A DNA stretch of 64,000 nt, from assembly GCA_043808325.1 (NCBI GenBank), contig JAZDEY010000056.1, forward strand, positions 1-64,000, read 5' to 3'. Positions 53,835-61,716 of the stretch are shown here, piece by piece. Source of the DNA: JAZDEY01 sp043808325 [NCBI: Candidatus Eiseniibacteriota bacterium]. Lineage in GTDB: Bacteria; Arandabacterota; Arandabacteria; Arandabacterales. Positions within the stretch are counted from its first letter, which is position 1; each line of letters begins with the position of its first letter. The notes under the pieces are model-generated. The model was not told where the DNA came from and ran no database searches. It saw only the letters and a program-made list of their open reading frames with translations. Both the position numbers and the translations under genes were made by a program.

Positions 53835-55223
53835 ATGGAGCCGAAGCGGAAAGTCCTTGTGATCGGGCTGGATTGCGCAGCCCCGAAGCTTGTCTTCGAT
53901 GACTGGCTAAACGAACTGCCCAACACCAAGCGTTTGGTGAGCGAGGGCGTCTGGGGAAGGATGTTCAGCACCATCCCTCCGATCACCTGCCCGGCGTGGA
54001 TGTGCATGATGACCAGCAAGAACCCGGGCAAGCTCGGCATCTTCGGCTTCAGGAACCGCAGCAACTTCGCCTACGAAGAGGTCTGGATCGCCAACTCGAC
54101 CGCGATCAAGGAGCCCACGCTCTGGGACATTATCTCCCGCGAAGGCTACACCGTGGGCATGATCGGCGTGCCGCAGACCTATCCGCCAAGAGCTGTCAAC
54201 GGCTTCATGGTGACCGACTTCCTTGCGCCCGATACCAGCGCCGACTACACCTATCCCTCCTATCTCAAGGATGAGATCAAGGCGGCGGTCGGCGATTACA
54301 TCCTCGACTGCGATGAGTTCCGGACCGAGGACAAGGACGCCCTCTTGAAGGAAATCTACGATATGACCAAGAAGCGCTTCGACTTGGTGGAGGCCTTCCT
54401 CGCCAAGGGTCCGCAATTCTATATGTTTGTGGAGATGGGCATCGACCGCATCTATCACGGCTTTTGGAAATTCATGGACAAGACCCACCGCAAGTATGTC
54501 CCCAGAAACAAGTACGAGAACGCGATCAAGGAGTACCACAAGTACATCGACCAGCGGATCGGCGAGCTCCTTAAGCGCCTGGATGACGACACCGTGGTGC
54601 TTGTGGTCTCCGATCACGGCGCCAAGAAGATGGAAGGCGCGATCAACATCAACGACTGGCTGATCCGGGAAGGCTATATGACCCTGAAGCAGAAGCCCGA
54701 GAAGCTGGTGAGGCTCGAGAAGGCCGGGGTCGACTGGGAAAAGACCAGGGCCTGGGGGCTCGGCGGCTACTACGGGCGCCTCTTCCTTAATGTCAAGGGC
54801 CGCGAGGCCAAGGGGATCGTCGATCCCAAAGACTATGAGAAGGTGCGCGACGAGATCGCAGCCAAACTCAGGGCCATAACCGATGAGAAGGGCCGAAACA
54901 TCCGGACGCGCGTGATCAAGCCCCAGGAAGTCTACACCGGCTCCAACGTCGAGCAGTCACCTGATCTCATCATCTATTTTGGCGACCTCTACTGGCGTTC
55001 CACCGGCAGCATCGGCCACGATTCGATCCACTCCTTCGAGACCGAGGTCGGACCCGACGATGCCGTCCACGACGAGTACGGCATCTTCATAATGTGGGAC
55101 CCCAGGGTCAAGCGCGGCAAGGAACTCAAGAATCTCAAGATTTATGATGTGGCGCCGACAATACTCACAACGATGGGGATTAAGGTGCCTGACGATATGG
55201 AAGGCAAGGCTGTTCAACTTTAG
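53835..55223 (+). CDS. Alkaline-phosphatase superfamily enzyme in the sulfate-activation operon
   Basis: The 462-residue product (AAGGAG at eight bases) opens with LVIGLDCAAPK (Asp13), a nucleophile region PPITCPAWMCMMTSKNPGKLG where Thr51 is the candidate nucleophile and the usual PGKHG His is replaced by Leu, then a Asp/His pair in MGIDRIYHGFW, VVSDHGAKK and a final His in DAVHDEYG. No signal peptide is present. It lies between sat and cysC, so its substrate may be a sulfo- or phosphosugar, PAP-type nucleotide or a lipid. It is closest in motif order to the AP paralogue at 58040 (both have TYPPRAVNG), suggesting a recent pair. Confidence 0.85.
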   Translation: MEPKRKVLVIGLDCAAPKLVFDDWLNELPNTKRLVSEGVWGRMFSTIPPITCPAWMCMMTSKNPGKLGIFGFRNRSNFAYEEVWIANSTAIKEPTLWDIISREGYTVGMIGVPQTYPPRAVNGFMVTDFLAPDTSADYTYPSYLKDEIKAAVGDYILDCDEFRTEDKDALLKEIYDMTKKRFDLVEAFLAKGPQFYMFVEMGIDRIYHGFWKFMDKTHRKYVPRNKYENAIKEYHKYIDQRIGELLKRLDDDTVVLVVSDHGAKKMEGAININDWLIREGYMTLKQKPEKLVRLEKAGVDWEKTRAWGLGGYYGRLFLNVKGREAKGIVDPKDYEKVRDEIAAKLRAITDEKGRNIRTRVIKPQEVYTGSNVEQSPDLIIYFGDLYWRSTGSIGHDSIHSFETEVGPDDAVHDEYGIFIMWDPRVKRGKELKNLKIYDVAPTILTTMGIKVPDDMEGKAVQL

Positions 55224-55260
55224 AGATTGTAGGGGAGAAGCCATAGGAAGGGGGATTTAG

Positions 55261-55878
55261 ATGGAAAAGGGTGTGTTGGTATGGTTCACCGGTGTTGCCG
55301 CATCAGGCAAGACCACGGTTGCGAGGGCCCTCGAGAAGGTTATGAGGGACCGAGGCTTGAAAGTCGAGAATCTCGATGCCGACGAGGTCAGGGCCAACTT
55401 GAGCCCCGACCTGGGCTACACGCCGCGCGACCGGGATTTCAATACCAAGCGACTTGCCTACATGGGCAAGGTGCTCGCGCGAAACGGTGTCTCCGCTATC
55501 GTGGCGGCCGTCTCGCCTTTGAGGCAGTACCGCGACCGCGCCCGCGGCATGGTGGATCAGTTCGTAGAGGTCTACGTAAAGTGCCCGATCGAGGTCTGCC
55601 GTGAGCGCGACCCCAAGGGGCTCTACAAGCGTGCCGATCGTGGCGAAATCAATGACATTGCCGGCCTGCACCAGCCCTATGAAGAGCCGGACAAGCCCGA
55701 AGTGGTGCTCAATACCGACAAGGAAGACGTCGAGGCCTGTGTGAAGAAGCTCCTGCTCACTATGGAGACCCTGGGTTACATCCCCAAGGCCGAGACGAAG
55801 GGTAGTAGCAAGCCCTATACCGACGAAGAAGAAGAGAAGGTCAAGGAGCGCCTGAGAGGACTCGGCTATATAGAATAG
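55261..55878 (+). CDS. cysC: Adenylylsulfate (APS) kinase with a C-terminal LGYI tail
   Basis: The 205-residue protein has Walker A GVAASGKT (11-18), DADEVRANLSPDLGYTPRDR, the APS-binding NTKRLAYMGKVLARNG and SPLRQYRDRAR, and VYVKCPIEVCRERDPKGLY. It phosphorylates APS to PAPS, the donor for sulfotransferases. Beyond the usual end of the fold (about residue 175) it has a charged linker and the tail KVKERLRGLGYIE, like the tails of two AP-superfamily enzymes in the window; a shorter LGYIP occurs near residue 170. The ATG follows GGAAGGGGG. It is the last gene of the sat operon, with a hairpin 36 bases after the stop. Confidence 0.93.
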   Translation: MEKGVLVWFTGVAASGKTTVARALEKVMRDRGLKVENLDADEVRANLSPDLGYTPRDRDFNTKRLAYMGKVLARNGVSAIVAAVSPLRQYRDRARGMVDQFVEVYVKCPIEVCRERDPKGLYKRADRGEINDIAGLHQPYEEPDKPEVVLNTDKEDVEACVKKLLLTMETLGYIPKAETKGSSKPYTDEEEEKVKERLRGLGYIE

Positions 55879-55902
55879 GTTAGGTGCGCCGAGTAATCGG
55901 GC

Positions 55903-55975
55903 GCCAAGAGATCGCCCCGGGAGATCCTTTTCCCGGGGCTTCCTTTATCTCTCTCCCAAAGGAGAGGGGATCGGC
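55903..55975 (+). repeat. 73-bp direct repeat, left copy, with terminator hairpin
   Basis: This copy and 57904-57976 match at 72 of 73 positions (difference at 55958/57959) and lie 2,001 bases apart, flanking the toxin-antitoxin island. The repeat holds a perfect 9-bp hairpin (GCCCCGGGA / TCCCGGGGC) and a second small CTCTCC/GGAGAG hairpin. Confidence 0.9.
55914..55949 (+). terminator. Probable terminator of the sat-cysC operon
   Basis: Stem GCCCCGGGA (55914-55922) with TCCCGGGGC (55931-55939), loop of eight, then TTCCTTTATCT. The tail is only moderately T-rich, so efficiency is uncertain. Confidence 0.6.
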
Positions 55976-56147
55976 GCACCTGCGCAGCACTGCTGGAACG
56001 AGGGCTTGGGGGCACCGCGTTGCTATGGGGGCGCGCTTCCGGCCACCCTGCTCCAGCGGGAGTATCGAAGGAACGCGAGATGGTCCCGCAGCTTCAGTCC
56101 TGCACCACAAGTGCCGATGAATCTAAGTAAGATATACTAACAATGAC

Positions 56148-56176
56148 TTGACAATAATTCTTACCTATTCTATATT
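56148..56176 (+). promoter_or_regulatory. Sigma70-type promoter of the toxin-antitoxin operon
   Basis: TTGACA (56148-56153), 17-base spacer, TATATT (56171-56176). Start of transcription near 56183, which leaves an approximately 78-base leader containing the GA tract. Confidence 0.75.
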
Positions 56177-56197
56177 CTAGGTGTAGGCTGATAAGAC

Positions 56198-56232
<35 letters not shown>

Positions 56233-56260
56233 AGGAAGTAGAAGAAGGGAGAGAGGAGTC

Positions 56261-57076
56261 ATGCCTAGCTTCGGAGCGAGAGTGAGGGCATTGAGAGAGT
56301 CCATAGGTATGAGTCAGCAGAGACTTGCGACGCTCATGGGAGTTGCGAGACCAACTGTGAGCCAGATTGAGAACGATTCTAGAGATCTGTGTGCCGATGA
56401 CCTGGTAAAGCTCTCAGGTATCTTCGGGGTTTCCATAGATAGTCTGCTCGACATAGAGAAATCCCCCCAGATTCTCATCGGCGAGCGTCAGAAAGTCAGT
56501 GCCAGGAAACAGGACATGAGAATCAACGTGCCCCAAAAGAACGTGAGGAAATTCAGAGAAGTCCTCCTTTACCTCCTCGGCAAGGTTGGATCCAAGCCCA
56601 ACATTGGAGAAACGGTCCTCTACAAGCTCCTTTACTTCATTGACTTCAATTACTATGAGAGGTATGAGGAGCAGCTGATCGGCGCCACCTATATTAAGAA
56701 TCGCTACGGCCCGACCCCTATTGAATTCAGAGCAGTCGTCGAGAGAATGATTAGAGACGGGGAGATGGTCAAGGTCAGGGATAGCTATTTCGAATATCCC
56801 CAGACGAAGTACCTTCCACTGCGGAGACCCAACTTGTCGGAACTCACTGCTCGTGAGGCGGGCGTGATTGATGATGTGCTCAACAGACTTTCCGATATGA
56901 CTGCAGCTCAGATAAGCGAGTACTCGCATGCCGATGTACCCTGGCTGACGGCCCAAAAGGGAAAACCAATAGAGTATGAATCCGTGTTCTACCGGACTGC
57001 TGGGTATTCAGTAAGAGAGTGTGATGAAAGGATTCAAGAAGATCAAACTTCGCCCAGAGTTCCTGCGCGACATTAG
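56261..57076 (+). CDS. HTH-Panacea (DUF4065) antitoxin
   Basis: The 271-residue protein has an N-terminal XRE-type helix-turn-helix (about 1-65: LRESIGMSQQRLATLMGV, PTVSQIENDSR) and a C-terminal Panacea/SocA-like domain (about 95-240: YKLLYFIDFNYYERY, IKNRYGPTPIEFRAVVERMI). Panacea domains are promiscuous antitoxins. It precedes, and overlaps by 53 bases, a RelE-like toxin gene, the normal tight pairing of a type II toxin-antitoxin system; the HTH would give autoregulation. Lower GC than its neighbours and the flanking repeats suggest transfer. Confidence 0.85.
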   Translation: MPSFGARVRALRESIGMSQQRLATLMGVARPTVSQIENDSRDLCADDLVKLSGIFGVSIDSLLDIEKSPQILIGERQKVSARKQDMRINVPQKNVRKFREVLLYLLGKVGSKPNIGETVLYKLLYFIDFNYYERYEEQLIGATYIKNRYGPTPIEFRAVVERMIRDGEMVKVRDSYFEYPQTKYLPLRRPNLSELTAREAGVIDDVLNRLSDMTAAQISEYSHADVPWLTAQKGKPIEYESVFYRTAGYSVRECDERIQEDQTSPRVPARH

Positions 57077-57407
57077 GAGACTGACGAAGAAGTTCAGAAC
57101 GATTGAAGAAGATCTAAGGATCTTCATAGAGACCCAGCTCGTCTACTTCCACAAGTTGAAGTTGGACAATAGGGGCGTATTCAGAATTCCTGATCTGGAA
57201 GCAGCAAGTCCTCCCATATACAAGGCGAAGAAGTTCGCTTGTCGATCCCTGAGGGGAACTGGGAGTAGATCGGGAATCCGGGTGATATACGCCTATTTTG
57301 AAGTGGCGGACCGGATAGAGTTAATAGAAATCTACTACAAGGATGATCAAGACAATGCGGACCGTGACAGAATATCCAGGTTCTTTCAGAGCATCCGGGA
57401 TGAATAA
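57024..57407 (+). CDS. RelE-superfamily-like toxin
   Basis: The 127-residue product begins MKGFKKIKLRPEFLRDIRRL and has basic, Lys/Arg-rich N-terminal helices, then KKFACRSLRGTGSRSGIRVIYAYF and a closing IEIYYKDDQDNADRDRI segment. The strand order and the R-x-IYAYF/ELIEIYYK elements are typical of RelE/YoeB-type ribosome-dependent endoribonucleases. I start at the ATG at 57024, within the end of the antitoxin gene. Pairing with the Panacea protein supports a toxin role. Family assignment is by overall pattern, so moderate. Confidence 0.75.
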   Translation: MKGFKKIKLRPEFLRDIRRLTKKFRTIEEDLRIFIETQLVYFHKLKLDNRGVFRIPDLEAASPPIYKAKKFACRSLRGTGSRSGIRVIYAYFEVADRIELIEIYYKDDQDNADRDRISRFFQSIRDE

Positions 57408-57903
57408 CTCGTTCGCCCGCCCGCACCATCGCGGGTGCCAATCGATGGTGGCGAAGAGCGACTGCCGCGAATCTCATTTCTTTGGATTACTAGCTGCCTC
57501 CTGTCATGCATTGACTATCTTGAGAGCTGGTCCGGCGGCGTCGGCCCACTCTTTCCCATGCTTAACTTTCAGAATCTCGCCCTGTTCGATCACGCAATAG
57601 TGAAATCAAGAGCCGCGAGCTATAAGCGGGAGAGATTCACCAGAGAGTCGCCGGAGAGCCGGCGTTCTCCCTAGGCTACTTGCCGGACAGGATCAGTCCC
57701 CTCGAGAGATACCCCCTGGTGGAACTGGATGGAGCGCGTTTTACGGTACCGAACTTCCGATACCTTGAATGTATGTTGACTGCATCATGGACCTGGACAC
57801 ATTTGAACTCGCTGTAGAGATAGCAGCCAACGGCAAGGCGAGCCTATCCGATCTGCTCCGAGGGTACTACCAGAAAGGAACAGAGATGTCTCAGCTCATG
57901 TGT
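57408..57903. other. Probable decayed coding remnants, no intact gene
   Basis: This 496-base stretch has no intact gene with a ribosome binding site. Two fragments read like protein: on the minus strand near 57504-57600 YCVIEQGEILKVKHG then KEWADAAG, and on the plus strand near 57676-57850 LPDRISPLERYPLVELDG and, in another frame, LDTFELAVEIAANGKASLSD. They suggest frameshifted leftovers of old genes inside the repeat-flanked island. The family was not recognised. Confidence 0.35.
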
Positions 57904-57976
57904 GCCAAGAGATCGCCCCGGGAGATCCTTTTCCCGGGGCTTCCTTTATCTCTCTCCCGAAGGAGAGGGGATCGGC
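57904..57976 (+). repeat. 73-bp direct repeat, right copy
   Basis: Same sequence as 55903-55975 with one change (57959). The hairpin is at 57915-57940. It lies between the decayed stretch and the end of the AP-superfamily gene on the minus strand. Confidence 0.9.
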
Positions 57977-58039
57977 CCTCGCCCTGTCCCTCTCCCACAG
58001 GAAGAGGAGAATCAAGGGCGACGGCGTAAGTAATGCGAT

Positions 58040-59389
58040 TTATGCGATTCGTGCGGCTTCAGCTATCAACGACTTGCCGTCAAAATCCGACGGCGGCTCG
58101 ATATCCATGATCTGAAGAATCGTCGGCGCGACGTCCATCACGCTTGCGCCCTCCGCCTTGAGCCCGTGCCCCTTAACAAAGAGCATGGCATCATCGTAAG
58201 TGTGCATCCCCACGATCGGCCCCTTGCCGGACAGGGCCTTCTTGCCGAAAGCTCCCTTGGGATCGTAGCCGTTCACCGGGTCCACGATGAGATCGGCGGC
58301 AGCCTCGAAGTTCGGTCCGCTATAGATCTGATCCTTCGTGTACACGTCCTTGACGACCTTGTTACCCTGTTCATCGGTGAGGGCGAGCAACGCCGCCCGA
58401 AGTTCATCTCGCAAGGCCGGATATGCCGCCCGGCTCACGCATCCTTCGGCTTCTCTCCCCTTGAGATTGATGAAGATCCTGCCCGGATCGAGCGTGTAAG
58501 CCCTTGTCCTCGCCGGATCGGTATCCGCCAGCGACTTGGCGTCCCCCGGCTTATAGGCAAGGTAGCCCCGGTCTTCGAGGAATTTGTTGAGATAGATCTC
58601 CCGCTTGAGGGTGCAGAAGCCGTGATCCGACATCACCATCAGGGTGACATCATCTTCCAACTCGCCCTCCAGCTTGGCGAAGAATTTATCAATCTCACCG
58701 AAGAACTCCATGAACTCCTTGGCGTACTTGGGATGGCCCTGTTCCATGTACTCCCACATGAAATGATACAACCGGTCGGTCTCCATTATGTGCAGGATGG
58801 CGAAGTCCCACTTCTTTTCCTTATAAAGGTTAAAGAAGGCGCCGACCCGTGCCTCGAACACGCGCACCAGGTCGGGATAGAGATTGTCGAGATTCTCCCG
58901 CGCCCGCCAGGGATCGATGTCGATCTCGTACCCCTGGGTCTTAAGCCGGGGCGCAAGCGTATCCGGATAGGTCGCGCCACCGATGCGCGGCGCGTCGAAA
59001 CCTGAGACCAGATACCCGTTGACGGCTCGCGGCGGATAGGTGACCGGCACGTTCATCACGATCACGCTCCTGCCTTTTTCACTGAGCATTTCCCAAAGCG
59101 TAGTACTGGTCATCGTTGCCGAGTTCGGGAGATAGATCTGGTAAGTGCCCGGCTTCCGATCAATGAAGCCGTAGATATTATGCTTCCCCGGGTTCTTGCC
59201 GGTCATCATGCTCGACCAGGCAACGCAAGAGACGCACGGGTGGACCGAATTTAGCTCAATGAGCGAACCTTTATCGAAGATCTTCTTGAGGGCCGGCAGC
59301 GATCCCTCAGCCAGCTTCCGTTTCAAGAAACTCAAGGGGGTGCCGTCGAGGCCGATCACTACGACTCGAGGCTTCTTCTTGAACCACAT
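58040..59389 (-). CDS. Alkaline-phosphatase superfamily enzyme without signal peptide
   Basis: The 449-residue product (ATG at 59389 behind AGGTG) opens WFKKKPRVVVIGLDGTP (Asp15), has HPCVSCVAWSSMMTGKNPGKHN with Ser54 the likely nucleophile, a Asp/His pair in METDRLYHFMWEYM, VMSDHGFCT and a final His in GMHTYDDA, before a DVAPTILQIMDI segment. No signal peptide is seen. It is close in motif order to the enzyme at 53835 (both have TYPPRAVNG and a FLNVKGREA/FINLKGREAEG element). It faces the sat operon across the toxin-antitoxin island, and may once have been next to it. Substrate unknown. Confidence 0.84.
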   Translation of the reverse strand: MWFKKKPRVVVIGLDGTPLSFLKRKLAEGSLPALKKIFDKGSLIELNSVHPCVSCVAWSSMMTGKNPGKHNIYGFIDRKPGTYQIYLPNSATMTSTTLWEMLSEKGRSVIVMNVPVTYPPRAVNGYLVSGFDAPRIGGATYPDTLAPRLKTQGYEIDIDPWRARENLDNLYPDLVRVFEARVGAFFNLYKEKKWDFAILHIMETDRLYHFMWEYMEQGHPKYAKEFMEFFGEIDKFFAKLEGELEDDVTLMVMSDHGFCTLKREIYLNKFLEDRGYLAYKPGDAKSLADTDPARTRAYTLDPGRIFINLKGREAEGCVSRAAYPALRDELRAALLALTDEQGNKVVKDVYTKDQIYSGPNFEAAADLIVDPVNGYDPKGAFGKKALSGKGPIVGMHTYDDAMLFVKGHGLKAEGASVMDVAPTILQIMDIEPPSDFDGKSLIAEAARIA

Positions 59390-59588
59390 GCTCACACCTG
59401 GCCTTCATCAAGGGCTATGGTTGCTGTCCGGCCGCCGAACCTCGCGACGCACGGACAGGAAAGCGATCACACGAATCAAAACAGATTCAGGTGCAAAGTT
59501 ACGCCCAAGGGCGTGGGCGGTCAAGCCTAAAATGGGATGAGGGCCGATGGAACATCGCCCTCTGCGCCAATGCCTCATGCCGAGCCGG

Positions 59589-60488
59589 TCAGACCTCGAC
59601 CACGTCCATCTTCGCCAGGTCCATCACACCAAGGCCGTGCTCGGCGGCATAGACGATGTATTTCACATCCTGAGGCTTGGTGGGCTTGTCCTGCCATTCG
59701 ACCAGGGTGGTGGCGTAGGCGTCGAGTGCAACCGGATCGGTCGAAGCGACAAGCAGTCCCTTCTGGACTACCGTGCCCGGCCCGCCTGGTCCGCCCGTCT
59801 TAAGGCATCGCGTGGCATCGAGAATCGTAAGCTGCGGCCGCGCAACGGTCGCCAGGTCGGCGATTCCCTGGTGGATATCAAACTTCCAGTGAAAGGACGT
59901 CCTGTCCTGGATAAGGCCCATCTGATTTTTGAGTCCGAAACTTACGTGCGTCGAACCGTGGCTCTTGGCGACCGGCATATTGATGTAGACGTCGGTCGAG
60001 AAGAGATCGTTGGCAAGCTTGACCTTGGTCAGTGCCTTGCCCTTGGGAATCGCGACTTCTCTAAAGTCCGGAGACTTCTGAGGCACAGCGATCTTGACCT
60101 CGTCCAGACCCTTCAGGGCGGCCTCTATTCCCGTGCGCTCAAGGCACACCTTGGAGGCCTTAATGGTATTATCGAGTACGATCACGTTGGCGGCGCCTGC
60201 CTCACGGCACATCAGAGCGAAAGTTCTTACCAGCTCAGGATCGGTCGATGTCCCGGCCTCAGGCGGCATCGAAAACGAGAAATTCGCTTTGACCAGCACC
60301 CGGCTACCTTTCTTGATGAAGTTACCCAGCCCACCGAGGGGTGCGAGCAGCCTGGCGATCGCCTCTTTGGTGCTTCCCTTTGTAACGCAAACCTTAACCT
60401 TTTCCTCAGCGGAAAACGGAGCGCTTGGATTTACGGCCGCAAGGGCCGCAACCGCCAGTGAAGCTTTAAGAAAGTCGCGTCGTTCCAT
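59589..60488 (-). CDS. DUF362 domain-containing protein with Tat-like signal
   Basis: The 299-residue product (ATG at 60488 with GGGAGG) starts with RRDFLKASLAVAALAAV, a twin-arginine-type signal, so it is probably exported folded. The DUF362 core follows: a first strand VKVCVTKG, RVLVKANFSFSMPP, INMPVAKSHGSTHVSFGLKNQMG and LTILDATRCLKTGGPGGPG, with a final VASTDPVALDAYA. The family is common in anaerobes, often with ferredoxin domains (absent here), and has no settled reaction. It is followed upstream by a DUF92 gene (30-base gap). Confidence 0.84.
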   Translation of the reverse strand: MERRDFLKASLAVAALAAVNPSAPFSAEEKVKVCVTKGSTKEAIARLLAPLGGLGNFIKKGSRVLVKANFSFSMPPEAGTSTDPELVRTFALMCREAGAANVIVLDNTIKASKVCLERTGIEAALKGLDEVKIAVPQKSPDFREVAIPKGKALTKVKLANDLFSTDVYINMPVAKSHGSTHVSFGLKNQMGLIQDRTSFHWKFDIHQGIADLATVARPQLTILDATRCLKTGGPGGPGTVVQKGLLVASTDPVALDAYATTLVEWQDKPTKPQDVKYIVYAAEHGLGVMDLAKMDVVEV

Positions 60489-60518
60489 CTCGTCCTCCCG
60501 ATTGATGAATACCAAGCC

Positions 60519-61178
60519 TTACGCGCCGTGCATGCCGGTCAGGAAGAGGGCAGCGAGCAAGCCGCCCAGAAGAGTGTTGACCAGGTTGGCGACCTGCGTC
60601 GCCCGTAGTCCGGCTGCGGACTTGAACAGGCTTTCGGCCGCGGTAGCGAGCGCGCCGGCAAGAACGATGTAGCCGATCATGCCCGCACTTACTAGATGGA
60701 AGCCAAAGGCAATAAGTGCGAGCGCCGTGGCAGCGATGGCACCCGAAATGGTCCCCACCACCGAGATTCCGCCGGGCGCACCAGCCTCTCTCACCTTGAG
60801 ATCGTGAAGGGTGAGACTCTTCCGTGAAAGAGCCTTTCCCACCTCCGAAGCGACCGTGTCAAAGGCTGCGGTGGCAAGGGCCGCCGTGAAGAAGACGGCG
60901 AGAACCGGCATGGGTCTTAGGATCGCCACTAGGGCGCCGAACGCAGGAACTGCGAGATTGCCCAGGGCATTCCTCCAGGTCCTTCTGCCACCGGCGGGTT
61001 CGCTTATGCCTTCGCTGTCCTTCTGGCGAAACTTGATCCGGGTGGTCGCACTCCCCAGGATCACGAAGCCGAGGAGCACGAGGAAACCTCCGGGGCCGAA
61101 GGCGTAGGTCATGACCGAACCGAGAATGACGCCCACGAGCAGGCCCGAACGATCAAAGGCCCGGGCATAGAACCCCAC
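60519..61178 (-). CDS. DUF92 (TMEM19-like) membrane protein
   Basis: The 219-residue protein has about six hydrophobic segments and the DUF92 elements AFDRSGLLVGVILGSV, the TRIKFRQKDSEG loop and GALVAILRP. DUF92/TMEM19 is the family that includes phytyl-phosphate kinase VTE6 relatives, which points to isoprenoid-phosphate metabolism, but the bacterial members are untested. The start is a GTG at 61178 without a good ribosome binding site; the same frame stays open for about 35 codons upstream, with no better start, so the N-terminus is uncertain. Confidence 0.78.
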   Translation of the reverse strand: MGFYARAFDRSGLLVGVILGSVMTYAFGPGGFLVLLGFVILGSATTRIKFRQKDSEGISEPAGGRRTWRNALGNLAVPAFGALVAILRPMPVLAVFFTAALATAAFDTVASEVGKALSRKSLTLHDLKVREAGAPGGISVVGTISGAIAATALALIAFGFHLVSAGMIGYIVLAGALATAAESLFKSAAGLRATQVANLVNTLLGGLLAALFLTGMHGA

Positions 61179-61433
61179 GAGCCCAAGCCCAAGGTTGGGT
61201 AGGATGCTTAATCCGATTCTGGCTAGTGGCTGTAGCAGGCTCGCCTCACCTGTTCTCTATCGGTGTTGGGTGCGGAATCCCTATCTCCAACAGGCCCGTA
61301 TCCTCGCCCGACACCGCAACCGGAAACAATTGCGAGTGTACCATGCGCCACGGCCGACGTCAACCAACCGAGTTGAGATTATGGCGCTCCCGGACAAGGC
61401 AAGGGCTTACGCAAAAACAGGTGATGAATCCCA

Positions 61434-61463
61434 TTGACAAGACCGGTCCGGTCGTGGTATAAG
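61434..61463 (+). promoter_or_regulatory. Sigma70-type promoter of the peptide cluster
   Basis: TTGACA (61434-61439), 18-base spacer, TATAAG (61458-61463). Transcription would begin near 61470, leaving a leader of about 115 bases before the peptide ATG at 61585. Confidence 0.7.
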
Positions 61464-61490
61464 TCATGTGGTGATAACTTAGGTGATTGC

Positions 61491-61555
61491 AGCCAAAAGT
61501 GGATACTTCCGGCTCCAAGTCCGAGCCTACAGGGTGATGAGCTTTGGTGCTCATC
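61491..61555 (+). promoter_or_regulatory. Structured leader with alternative hairpins
   Basis: Within the leader AGCC (61491-61494) and AAGT can pair with ACTT and GGCT (61511-61514), while the same GGCTC (61511-61515) can instead pair with GAGCC (61523-61527). A third stem is GATGAGC (61536-61542) with GCTCATC (61549-61555), loop of six, 16 bases before the ribosome binding site. Mutually exclusive stems suggest an RNA switch or attenuator; no known class was recognised. Confidence 0.35.
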
Positions 61556-61584
61556 TAAAATCTCTGTGAAGGGAGGTGAAACAT

Positions 61585-61686
61585 ATGGCAATTTTCTGCG
61601 GCAAGGGTGCTACAATGCAGAACGACGCGAGGCCGAAGCCGCCTCTTCCTCCACCGCCTCCTCCTCCCGAGGATCCGATTCTATAG
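61585..61686 (+). CDS. 33-residue Cys- and Pro-rich peptide (RiPP precursor candidate)
   Basis: The gene has an excellent site, GGGAGGTG at 61571-61578, six bases before the ATG. It encodes MAIFCGKGATMQNDARPK then PPL, seven consecutive Pro (residues 22-28) and EDPIL. One Cys at residue 5 and a Pro-rich C-terminal half make it a candidate substrate for the radical SAM enzyme downstream, with the N-terminal half as leader. Codon use for proline is varied (CCT, CCA, CCG, CCC), so the run is not a simple repeat. It is followed by a hairpin, as many precursor genes are. A rival reading is a regulatory leader peptide. I do not recognise the family. Confidence 0.6.
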   Translation: MAIFCGKGATMQNDARPKPPLPPPPPPPEDPIL

Positions 61687-61716
61687 TCCGAATTAGGCGG
61701 CTGATTATGTAGGCTA

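Noticed and set aside
55976-56140. Possible small gene between the operon terminator and the toxin-antitoxin promoter
   Set aside because: The frame crosses the repeat, and has no ribosome binding site or recognisable product.
57769-58029. 86-codon plus-strand frame running through the right-hand repeat
   Set aside because: It continues through the repeat hairpin and ends in low-complexity Arg/Pro sequence; only its first part looks like a decayed gene, which is noted in the gene-free entry.
61434-61712. A longer frame overlapping the small peptide gene in another reading frame
   Set aside because: It covers the promoter and leader, is Ser/Gly/Arg-rich, and ignores the strong ribosome binding site that belongs to the ATG at 61585.
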